A DNA stretch of 64,000 nucleotides from NCBI RefSeq assembly GCF_013186535.1, contig NZ_JABMCZ010000004.1, positions 434,001 through 498,000 of the forward strand. Reading direction: 5' to 3'. Positions 35,076-42,591 of the stretch are shown here, in pieces; positions within the stretch are counted from its first letter, which is position 1; each line of letters opens with the position of its first letter. The notes under the pieces were generated by a model. The model had not been told where the DNA came from. It saw nothing but the letters and a program-made list of their open reading frames with translations, and did not search any database. A program made the position numbers and the translations under genes. The stretch comes from Nocardia terpenica (lineage in GTDB: Bacteria > Actinomycetota > Actinomycetes > Mycobacteriales > Mycobacteriaceae).

Positions 35076-36458
35076 TCAGCACTCCACGATGTTGACCGGA
35101 ACGTTCACCGCGAGACCGCCGGTCGAGGTCTCCTTGTACTTGGAGCTCATGTCCTGCCCCGTGACCCGCATGGTCTCGATCACCTGGTCCAGGCTGACCC
35201 GGTGAATCCCGTTGCCGCGCAATGCCATGCGCGCGGCATTGATGGCCTTGCCCGCCGAGATGGCGTTGCGTTCGATGCACGGGATCTGCACCAGCCCCTC
35301 GATGGGGTCGCAGGTGAGGCCCAGGCTGTGCTCCATGGCGATCTCGGCCGCGTTCTCCACCTGCGCGGGGGTGCCGCCCAGGATCTCGGCGAGGCCCGCG
35401 GCGGCCATCGAGGCGGCCGAACCCACCTCGCCCTGGCAGCCGACCTCGGCGCCGGAGATCGACGCGCGCTCCTTGTACAGCGAGCCGATCGCCCCGGCGG
35501 CCAGCAGGAAGCGGACGGCGGTGTCGTCGGGGTCGGCGCGCCCGGCCGGGGTGTAGTGCACCGCGTAGTGCAGCACGGCCGGGATGATGCCCGCGGCCCC
35601 GTTCGTCGGCGCGGTCACGATCCGACCGCCCGCGGCGTTCTCCTCGTTGACCGCCAGCGCCACCAGATTCACCCAGTCCTCGGCGAAGGCCGGGTCGCGC
35701 TCGGGATCCTCGGAGTCCAGCCGCACGTACCAGTCGTGGGCGCGCCGCCGCACACCGAGCGCGCCGGGCAGCACGCCCTCGCGGGAGATGCCGCGCCGCT
35801 CGCAGTCCACCATCACGTCGCGGATGTGCAGCAGCCGTTCGAAAACCGCTGCCTCCGGGCGGAATTCGCGCTCGAACCGGAGCATGACCGCGCCGATGCC
35901 GCAGTCGAATCGCGCACACAGCTCGAGCAGTTCCTTCGCCGAGGAGAACGACCACTCGCCCGTGCGGGGCGCCGCGGGATGCCCGGCCTCGGCCTCGGTG
36001 ACGACGAAGCCGCCGCCGATGGAGAAGTAGGTCTCGGTGTGCACGGTGGTGTGCTCGGCGGTGAGCGCGGTGATCGTCATGGCGTTGGGATGGAACGGCA
36101 GCACCGTGAGCGGGCGCAGCACCATATCGTCCTCGGTGAGGGCGATGTCGGTCACGCCGCCGAGCCGGATGCGGCCGCTGCCGCGCATGGCGGCCAGCCG
36201 CCGCTCCATCTCGTCGTTCTCCAGCGTCTCCGGCGCGCATCCCTGGAGCCCGAGCAGGATCGCGGTCATGGTGCCGTGTCCCGCCCCGGTCGCCGCGAGC
36301 GAGCCGAACAGGTCGACCCGGACCGTGGCGACGTGCGCGAGCGCGTCCAGGCTCGCCAGGTCGGCGACGAATCGGCCCGCGGCCCGCATCGGCCCGACCG
36401 TGTGCGAGCTGGAGGGCCCGATGCCCACCGAGAACAGGTCGAAGATGCTGATGGTCAT
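35076..36458 (-). CDS. sdaA: L-serine ammonia-lyase (serine dehydratase), iron-sulfur, single chain
   Basis: 460 residues from the ATG at 36458. N-terminal beta domain begins ISIFDLFSVGIGPSSSHTVGPMRAA. The alpha domain contains the conserved cysteines of the labile 4Fe-4S cluster (GAEVGCQGEVGSA, LTCDPIEGLVQIPCIERN) and the APTNGAAGIIPAV loop. Converts L-serine to pyruvate and ammonia. In this operon it would finish the route from glycine-derived serine. The start overlaps the stop of the GcvH-like gene by 4 nt. Confidence 0.92.
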   Translation of the reverse strand: MTISIFDLFSVGIGPSSSHTVGPMRAAGRFVADLASLDALAHVATVRVDLFGSLAATGAGHGTMTAILLGLQGCAPETLENDEMERRLAAMRGSGRIRLGGVTDIALTEDDMVLRPLTVLPFHPNAMTITALTAEHTTVHTETYFSIGGGFVVTEAEAGHPAAPRTGEWSFSSAKELLELCARFDCGIGAVMLRFEREFRPEAAVFERLLHIRDVMVDCERRGISREGVLPGALGVRRRAHDWYVRLDSEDPERDPAFAEDWVNLVALAVNEENAAGGRIVTAPTNGAAGIIPAVLHYAVHYTPAGRADPDDTAVRFLLAAGAIGSLYKERASISGAEVGCQGEVGSAASMAAAGLAEILGGTPAQVENAAEIAMEHSLGLTCDPIEGLVQIPCIERNAISAGKAINAARMALRGNGIHRVSLDQVIETMRVTGQDMSSKYKETSTGGLAVNVPVNIVEC

Positions 36459-36871
36459 CGGGTCACGGTCCTGAGCTCCTCGAGATAGCGGGTGTGGGTG
36501 AGCAGTCCGTCGCTCGACGAACCGGGCGCGGGCAGCACGGCGAACAACCACCCGGCGTGAAAGGGGTCCTGGGCCAGCAGCTCCGGCTGCTCGAGCGCCG
36601 CGGCGTTGTGGATGGTGACCAGACCGCCGATCGGTGCGTGGATCGCGAATTCCGACCCGTCCGCCATCCGGACCGCACCACAGGCTACACCGGCGTCGAC
36701 GATGCTTCGAATCGGCGGAAGGCGCAGCGCGGCGACGGCGCGGTCCGGCACGGCCGCCGCGGTGAGCCCGACGCGCAGCGGGCTGTCGGCGAAACCCTCG
36801 CCGGGGGCCAGCGCCACCCAGAGGTGCTTGCCGGTGTAGGCGCGATCGATCGGAAGCTGGTGAACCTGCAT
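36455..36871 (-). CDS. GcvH-like protein lacking the lipoyl lysine
   Basis: 138 residues from the ATG at 36871. The fold of glycine cleavage H protein is visible: YTGKHLWVALAPGE at the start, IHAPIGGLVTIHNAAALEQPELL and QDPFHAGWLFAV at the end, matching the APxSG and GWLFK parts of GcvH. The segment that should carry the lipoylated lysine (ESVKAASD-type) reads ACGAVRMADGSE and has no lysine; Lys15 is the only lysine in the whole protein. It therefore cannot work as a normal lipoyl shuttle. It sits between soxG and sdaA in the operon. A role as a folate- or protein-binding accessory to the oxidase is possible (inference). Confidence 0.75.
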   Translation of the reverse strand: MQVHQLPIDRAYTGKHLWVALAPGEGFADSPLRVGLTAAAVPDRAVAALRLPPIRSIVDAGVACGAVRMADGSEFAIHAPIGGLVTIHNAAALEQPELLAQDPFHAGWLFAVLPAPGSSSDGLLTHTRYLEELRTVTR

Positions 36872-36900
36872 GACATTCCTTCTGTCGGTATTCGGGTGTC

Positions 36901-37422
36901 TCAGCCGAACTCCGCGGCGGCGTCGGTCAGCCACCGCGCGAGATGGCCCGCGAACGACGACCGGACCAGGATCCGGTAGTCGGTTCCGGCGTCGTCGAGG
37001 GCGCTCAGGATGACCGCGGCGCGGCCGAGCATGGTCTGCACCGCCGAACCGGCCCGGAACACGCGCGGGTGCAGGTCGATCGAGCAGCCCTTGGCCAGCA
37101 GGTCGCGGGCGCGAGAACCGCCGAGCCGCACCGCGGTTCGCTGTCCGGAGACGTCGACGGCCGCGCCGCCGTGCGCGCCGACCGCGGCCCGCAACTCCGC
37201 CTCCAACACCGTCGCCGCGGCGGCCCGGTCGGTCACCAGCCACTCCTCGGGGCCGAGCCAGATCGCGCACACCCGCGCCGCCTCGGCGAATGTCGAAGGC
37301 GCGGTGGGTAGTTCGAGGCCGAGCACCCGCCCGGCCGCCGCGCCGCCGGGACCGGCCGGGTCGGTCCACAGGTTCACCATCGCGGCGAACGGTTCCGCCG
37401 CTATGGTCACGGTGTCAGCCAT
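36901..37422 (-). CDS. soxG: Sarcosine oxidase gamma subunit
   Basis: 173 residues. Matches SoxG/GcvT-like gamma subunits: VCAIWLGPEEWLVT, AAVDVSGQRTAVRLGGSRARDLLAKGCSIDLHPRVF, and AVILSALDDAGTDYRILVRSSFAGHLARWL. Part of the heterotetrameric enzyme that oxidises sarcosine to glycine, giving 5,10-methylene-tetrahydrofolate and hydrogen peroxide. Its ATG overlaps the end of soxA by 8 nt. Confidence 0.9.
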   Translation of the reverse strand: MADTVTIAAEPFAAMVNLWTDPAGPGGAAAGRVLGLELPTAPSTFAEAARVCAIWLGPEEWLVTDRAAAATVLEAELRAAVGAHGGAAVDVSGQRTAVRLGGSRARDLLAKGCSIDLHPRVFRAGSAVQTMLGRAAVILSALDDAGTDYRILVRSSFAGHLARWLTDAAAEFG

Positions 37423-40270
37423 CGCGTCGTGTTCCTTCCGGGTCGACGAGGACGGTGCCGGTGACCTCGACCGGTATCAGCTTCTCGCCCACCGGGACGT
37501 GCAGGGTGTCGCCCAGCCGGGAGCGGCCCGCCGCGACCAGCGCGAGCGCGAACGGCCGCCCCAACTCGGCGCTGCGATAGCTGGAGGTGACGTGACCGAG
37601 CATCGGCACCGGCGGGGGCGGCAGCTGCCCGTCGGCGACCGCCTCGATGATCTGCGCGCCCTCCGGCAGCACCGTCTCCCGGTCCAGCGGCAGCAGCCCG
37701 ACGAACTGCTTGCGCAAGGGATTCCGGTTCGCCGCCCGGTCGAAGGAGCGCTTGCCGAGGAAGTCGCGCTTCTTCTTCGACACCACCCATTCCATGCCCA
37801 GATCCTGCGGCGTGACCGTGCCGTCGGTGTCCTGGCCGATGATCGGATACCCCTTCTCGGCCCGCAGCACGTGCATGGTCTCGGTGCCGTACGGCGTGAT
37901 GCCGAACGGCTGCCCGGCCGCGATCAGCCGCTCCCACAGCGCGATTGCGTGGCGGCTGTCCACATTGACCTCGAAGGCGAGCTCACCGGAGAAGCTCACC
38001 CGCGCGACCCGCACGGGTACCTCGCCGAGGCGGGTGTCGCGCCAGGCCATGAACGGAAACGCCGCTGTGCCGACGTCGAGGTCCGGGAAGACCGCGCCGA
38101 CCACATCCCGCGACTTCGGCCCGGCCACCGGGAAAGTCGCCCAGTGGTCGGTGACGGAGGTGAGCCGCACGCGCAGGTGTGGCCATTCGGTTTGCAGCCA
38201 CTCCTCCATCCAGTCCAGAATCCGCGCCGCGTTCTCGGTGGTGGTGAACACCTGAAACCGGTTGTCGGCCAACCGCATCACCGTACCGTCGTCGAGGACC
38301 ATGCCGTCGACGCCGCACATCACGCCGTAGCGGACCATCCCGACCCGCAGCGTGCTCATCATGTTCGTGTACATCAGATCGAGCAGCGTCCCGGCGTCGG
38401 GGCCCTGGACGTCGATCTTGCCGAGGGTGGAGCCGTCGAGAATCCCGACGCCGCCGCGCACCGCCGCGCATTCGCGCAGCACCGCCGCGGCCATGTCCTC
38501 ACCGGGCCGGGGATAGTAGCGCGGCCGCTTCCACTGGCCGACATCCTCGAACACGGCGCCGTGGGCGACGTGCCAATCGTGCACGGCCGTCACGCGTTCC
38601 GGGTCGAACAGCGCGCCGCGGTTGCGCCCGGCGAGCGCCGCGAACGCCACCGGCGTGTACGGCGGCCGGAACGTGGTGGTGCCGAGGTCCTCGATCCGCG
38701 TGCCGAGCAGTTCGGCGGCAATGCCGGAGGAGATCACGCCGGACGTCTTGCCCTGATCGTGCGCGGTGCCGATGGTGGTGTAGCGCTTGATGTGTTCCAT
38801 CGACCGCATGCCCGCGCCCACGGCCCGGGCGAGATCGGCCACGGTCGCGTCCCGCTGCACATCGACGAATTGGCGTGCCGCACCGTCGGAATCGGGAACC
38901 CGCCACAGCACCAGGGGCGGCGACGGTGCGCCGGAATCCGCGACGCCGGGGTCCGCGGCGGGCGCGGGGGAGAACCCGAGCCCGAGCAGGGCGGCCGCAC
39001 CCGCGCTGCGGCCCGCGCGCAGGCAACCCGCCAGCTCGAAGATCCCGTTGGCGGAGCCCGCGACCGTCACCCCCGGCAGCGGCTCGCCGGGCAGGAACGC
39101 ACCGAGCGCAGCGTCGTACCGCAGCGCGCCGCGGGCCTGACTGTACAGGTGCACCGCGGGATTCCAGCCGCCGCTGACCAGCAGCGCATCACAGGCCAGC
39201 GGCACCCGCCGCGCGGTGTCCGAGCGCCCGGTCACCAGCGCGTGCGTGACGCGGTCCGCGCCGCGCGTGCCGCAGACCACCGATGCCGTCCGCACCGCGA
39301 TACCGCGCCGCTCGCATTCCCGCAGCCAGCGCGGCGGGCACTCGTCGCGGGCCTCGACGACGGCCTCGATCCCGACCCCGGCGTCGTGCAGCTCGAGGGC
39401 GACGGGGTAGGCGCTGTCATTGGTGGTGAAAACCACCGCCCGCGTACCGATTCGGACGCCGTAGCGGTGCAGGAAGGTGCGGGCGGCGTGGGCGAGCATG
39501 ATCCCGGGGCGGTCGTTGTCGGTGAACACGACCGGGCGCTCGTGCGCGCCGGTGGCGATCAGCACGTGCCGGGCCCGGATGCGCCACACCCGCTGGCGGC
39601 TCAGCGAAGCCGGGGCGTCGAAGCCGAGGTGATCGGTGCGTCGCTCGAGGGCCAGTACGAAACCGTCGTCGTAATGCCCGAAGGCCGTGGTGCGTTGCAG
39701 GTGCACGACCTCCGGGCAGGCCGCCAGCTCCGCCACCGCGGCCGCCACCCACTCCGATGCCGGTGCGCCGTCGATGATTTCGGTGTCGCCCAGCAGCGCG
39801 CCCCCGGCCTCGCTCTGCTCGTCCACGAGCACCACCCGCGCGCCCGCCCGCGCCGCGGTCAGCGCCGCGGCGAGCCCCGCCGGGCCCGCGCCGACGACCA
39901 GCAGGTCGGCGTGTGCGTGTTTCGCGTCGTAGGTCGCGGGGTCGGGGGTCTCGGCCAGCCGTCCCTGCCCGGGGAGGCCGCGGGTCACCAGCCCGTCGAA
40001 CAATTCGACGGTGGTGGCCAGCAGCATCGGTTCCGGGAAGGGCGTCTCGATCTGGACCAGCCCGCCGGTGTCCTCGGCCCATGCCGCGGTGACCCCGCGC
40101 GCGCGGCCGAACTTGACGCTGCTCGCGATCCGGTGAATTCCGTTGGCCAGCAGGGCCGATGCGAGGGTGTCGCCGGGGTGCCCGGTCAGTTCCCGGCCGT
40201 CGAAGGTGAAGGCGAGGGCGGTGTCGCGGTCGATCCGCCCGCCGCGGGGCGTGCGCAGTGGTGCGTTCAC
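37415..40270 (-). CDS. soxA: Sarcosine oxidase alpha subunit
   Basis: 951 residues from the GTG at 40270, overlapping the soxD stop (GTGA). N-terminal 2Fe-2S-like fold domain (FDGRELTGHPGDTLASALLANG), dinucleotide-binding domain (ADLLVVGAGPAGLAAALTAA, then VLIATGAHERPVVFTDNDRPG), and a C-terminal GcvT-like folate domain (from about residue 570; GILDGSTLGKIDVQGPDA, AEKGYPIIGQDTDG). Usual length for this subunit is about 965. Together with soxB, soxD and soxG it forms tetrameric sarcosine oxidase. Confidence 0.93.
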   Translation of the reverse strand: MNAPLRTPRGGRIDRDTALAFTFDGRELTGHPGDTLASALLANGIHRIASSVKFGRARGVTAAWAEDTGGLVQIETPFPEPMLLATTVELFDGLVTRGLPGQGRLAETPDPATYDAKHAHADLLVVGAGPAGLAAALTAARAGARVVLVDEQSEAGGALLGDTEIIDGAPASEWVAAAVAELAACPEVVHLQRTTAFGHYDDGFVLALERRTDHLGFDAPASLSRQRVWRIRARHVLIATGAHERPVVFTDNDRPGIMLAHAARTFLHRYGVRIGTRAVVFTTNDSAYPVALELHDAGVGIEAVVEARDECPPRWLRECERRGIAVRTASVVCGTRGADRVTHALVTGRSDTARRVPLACDALLVSGGWNPAVHLYSQARGALRYDAALGAFLPGEPLPGVTVAGSANGIFELAGCLRAGRSAGAAALLGLGFSPAPAADPGVADSGAPSPPLVLWRVPDSDGAARQFVDVQRDATVADLARAVGAGMRSMEHIKRYTTIGTAHDQGKTSGVISSGIAAELLGTRIEDLGTTTFRPPYTPVAFAALAGRNRGALFDPERVTAVHDWHVAHGAVFEDVGQWKRPRYYPRPGEDMAAAVLRECAAVRGGVGILDGSTLGKIDVQGPDAGTLLDLMYTNMMSTLRVGMVRYGVMCGVDGMVLDDGTVMRLADNRFQVFTTTENAARILDWMEEWLQTEWPHLRVRLTSVTDHWATFPVAGPKSRDVVGAVFPDLDVGTAAFPFMAWRDTRLGEVPVRVARVSFSGELAFEVNVDSRHAIALWERLIAAGQPFGITPYGTETMHVLRAEKGYPIIGQDTDGTVTPQDLGMEWVVSKKKRDFLGKRSFDRAANRNPLRKQFVGLLPLDRETVLPEGAQIIEAVADGQLPPPPVPMLGHVTSSYRSAELGRPFALALVAAGRSRLGDTLHVPVGEKLIPVEVTGTVLVDPEGTRRDG

Positions 40271-40545
40271 GCGATCACCGGCTGCTGCTCGTCCGGGCGG
40301 TAGACGCGATGGAACCGGTAGGTGGTCGTATCGCGGACGGCATTGAACCAGCGTCGGCATCCGGCGCTGTGGCTCCACCGCTCGGCGAACAGGCCCTTGG
40401 GGTTGGCGCGATAGAACACGTACCGCGCCCATTCCTCGTCGGTCAGCGCCTGCGGATCCCGCGGGTAGGCGACGTGTGCCTGTCCGCCGTAATGGAATTC
40501 GGTTTCCTCGCGCGGCCCGCACCACGGGCATTCGATCAATTGCAT
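40267..40545 (-). CDS. soxD: Sarcosine oxidase delta subunit
   Basis: 92 residues. Typical SoxD: MQLIECPWCGPREETEF with CxxC, FYRANPKGLFAERWSHSAGCRRWFNAVRDT. The Cys and His residues would bind structural zinc. 12 nt downstream of soxB and overlapping soxA. Confidence 0.93.
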   Translation of the reverse strand: MQLIECPWCGPREETEFHYGGQAHVAYPRDPQALTDEEWARYVFYRANPKGLFAERWSHSAGCRRWFNAVRDTTTYRFHRVYRPDEQQPVIA

Positions 40546-40557
40546 GGCGGCTCCCGA

Positions 40558-41793
40558 TCAGTGGGCGACGGCGGCGGCGCCGTGCTCGTCGACCAGCGCG
40601 CCGGTGACGAACCGGTCCAGGCCGAACGGCGCGACGTACTCGTGCGGTTCCCCGGTGGCGAGGGTATCGGCCAGGCACCACCCGATACCGGGCGTGGCCT
40701 TGAAACCACCCGTGCCCCAACCGCAATTGAGATAGACGTTCTCGTACGGGGTGCGCCCGACGATGGGGGAGGCGTCCGGGCTCACATCGACGATGCCGCC
40801 CCAGGTGCGCAGCAGATGCGCGCGGGCGAACACCGGGAACAGTTCCACGGCCGCGGCCATCTGGCTCTCGACGATGTGGAACGCGCCGCGCTGGCCGTAC
40901 CCGTTGTAGGCATCGATCCCGGCCCCCATGACCAGCTCACCCTTGTGCGCCTGCGACACGTACACGTGCATCGCGCCGGACATCACGATCGTCGGATGCA
41001 CCGGCTCGAGCAGCTCCGACACCATCGCCTGCAACGGATGGCTCTGCAACGGTGTCCGGATGCCGAGCATATCGGTGAGCGTGGAGGTGTGCCCCGCCGC
41101 GCACAGCGCGATCCGCCCCGCCGAGATATCGCCGCGGGTGGTGCGTACCCCGGTCACCCGGTCACCGTCGACGGCGAACCCGGTGACCTCGCAGTCCTGA
41201 ATGATATCGATGCCCGCCGCGTCCGCGCGCCGCGCGAAACCCCATGCCACGTAATCGTGTTTGGCGATCCCGGCGCGCGGTTGATAGGTCGCCCCGAGCA
41301 CCGGATAGCGAATATCACCGGAAATGTTCACGATCGGGCAGAGCTTGCGCACCTCCTCCGGCTCCACCCACTCCGCGTCGATCCCGTTGAGCCGGTTGGC
41401 CTGCACGCGGCGCACCCCGTCGCGGATGTCCTGGAGGCTGTGCGCCAGATTCAGCACACCCCGCTGACTGAACAGGATCGGATAGCCGAGATCGTCCTCG
41501 AGCCCCTCCCACAGCTTCAGGGCGTGCTCGTAGATCTTCGCGCTCTCGTCCCACAGGTAGTTCGACCGGATCAGCGTCGTATTGCGGGCCATGTTCCCGC
41601 CCGCGAGCCACCCCTTCTCCAGCACCGCGACATCGGTGATGCCGTGATTGCGGGCCAGATAGTGCGCCGTCGCCAGCCCGTGCCCGCCGCCCCCGACGAT
41701 GACGATGTCGTAGGTTTTCTTCGGTTCCGGGTTGCGCCACAGGAATTCGGGATGCTCGGGCAGCCGCGCGCCCGGGGGCGGGTCGCTCGTCAT
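40558..41793 (-). CDS. soxB: Sarcosine oxidase beta subunit
   Basis: 411 residues from the ATG at 41793 with GGGAGG upstream. FAD-binding DIVIVGGGGHGLATAHYLARNHGI and the motif GGNMARNTTLIRSNYL, then APxxG-type C-terminal NCGWGTGGFKATPGIGW. The subunit holds the catalytic FAD and covalent FMN. First gene of the soxBDAG-gcvH-sdaA-mscR transcription unit (gaps below 35 nt throughout). The palindrome TGATATATCA lies 37-46 nt before the start. Confidence 0.93.
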   Translation of the reverse strand: MTSDPPPGARLPEHPEFLWRNPEPKKTYDIVIVGGGGHGLATAHYLARNHGITDVAVLEKGWLAGGNMARNTTLIRSNYLWDESAKIYEHALKLWEGLEDDLGYPILFSQRGVLNLAHSLQDIRDGVRRVQANRLNGIDAEWVEPEEVRKLCPIVNISGDIRYPVLGATYQPRAGIAKHDYVAWGFARRADAAGIDIIQDCEVTGFAVDGDRVTGVRTTRGDISAGRIALCAAGHTSTLTDMLGIRTPLQSHPLQAMVSELLEPVHPTIVMSGAMHVYVSQAHKGELVMGAGIDAYNGYGQRGAFHIVESQMAAAVELFPVFARAHLLRTWGGIVDVSPDASPIVGRTPYENVYLNCGWGTGGFKATPGIGWCLADTLATGEPHEYVAPFGLDRFVTGALVDEHGAAAVAH

Positions 41794-41827
41794 CGGTGCG
41801 CCTCCCTGCAAGATAAGTACGCGTGCA

Positions 41828-41840
41828 ACTGATATATCAA
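41828..41840. promoter_or_regulatory. Candidate GntR operator, soxB/gntR divergent region
   Basis: ACTGATATATCAA containing the perfect 10-bp palindrome TGATATATCA (41830-41839). The identical 13-mer recurs at 45101-45113 upstream of the dimethylglycine oxidase gene and I found it nowhere else in the window. A 10-bp AT-rich palindrome beside a GntR gene fits FadR-subfamily operators. Confidence 0.7.
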
Positions 41841-41899
41841 CTGTCAAGTAGGCTAAGGTTAGCTGTGACGGAACGTCAAGGCTCCGGAAAGCGAGGGAG

Positions 41900-42571
41900 A
41901 TGGGCGTGATCGACTCACCGGCCACCGCGCCGACACCGGCCGGTGGCACGAACGCGGACAACGCCTACGAGGTCATCCGCGATCGGTTGATCATGCTCGA
42001 CATTCGCCCGGGAGACCCGATCAACGACGACCGTCTCGCCGCGGAACTGGGGTACGGCCGGACGCCGGTGCGCGAGGCCCTCAAGCGCCTCGAGCGCGAT
42101 CGGCTGGTGATCGCCTATCCCCGGCGCGGCACCTTCGCCACCGGCGTCGACATGACCGATCTCGCCGACATCTCCGAGATCCGCCGCCAACTCGAACCCG
42201 TGGCGGCGGCCCGGGCGGCGCGCACGGCCTCGCAGGAGACGCGCGAGCGGCTCGCGGCGCTGGCCGAGGAGGTCGCCGGGCTGCGCGACTCGGACGATCC
42301 ACGGGCGTTGCTGCGCAAGGACATTCGGGTGCATCGCGAGATCTACCGGGCCGCGGGCAATCCGCACCTGGAAGACATTCTGGTGAGCCTGGATTCGCAC
42401 GCCACCAGGATCTGGTGCCTGTTCCTGGATCGGCTCACCGATATCGCGAGCAATGTGCGCGAGCACTCGGCGCTGCTGCGGGCCATCGTCGACGGCAATG
42501 CCGACGCGGCGGCCTCGCTGACCACCGCCCATGTCTCGAACTTCGAGCGGGCGATCCGCAGCCTGCTGTAA
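41900..42571 (+). CDS. GntR-family (FadR subfamily) transcriptional regulator
   Basis: 223 residues. N-terminal winged HTH at about 20-85: NAYEVIRDRLIMLDIRPGDP, RLAAELGYGRTPVREALKRLERD. C-terminal FCD ligand domain: ISEIRRQLEPVAAARAARTA, DIRVHREIYRAAGNPHLEDIL and REHSALLRAIVDGNADAA, with the Asp/His metal ligands of that domain. Divergent from soxB and convergent with dmgO. The TGATATATCA palindrome upstream of soxB and dmgO is its likely site. Confidence 0.9.
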   Translation: MGVIDSPATAPTPAGGTNADNAYEVIRDRLIMLDIRPGDPINDDRLAAELGYGRTPVREALKRLERDRLVIAYPRRGTFATGVDMTDLADISEIRRQLEPVAAARAARTASQETRERLAALAEEVAGLRDSDDPRALLRKDIRVHREIYRAAGNPHLEDILVSLDSHATRIWCLFLDRLTDIASNVREHSALLRAIVDGNADAAASLTTAHVSNFERAIRSLL

Positions 42572-42591
42572 CGGAGCGACGCGGGGGAAGG

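Noticed and set aside
37010..40303. A 1097-codon plus-strand frame opposite soxA
   Set aside because: Shadow of the soxA/soxG coding strand in high-GC DNA; no homology features.
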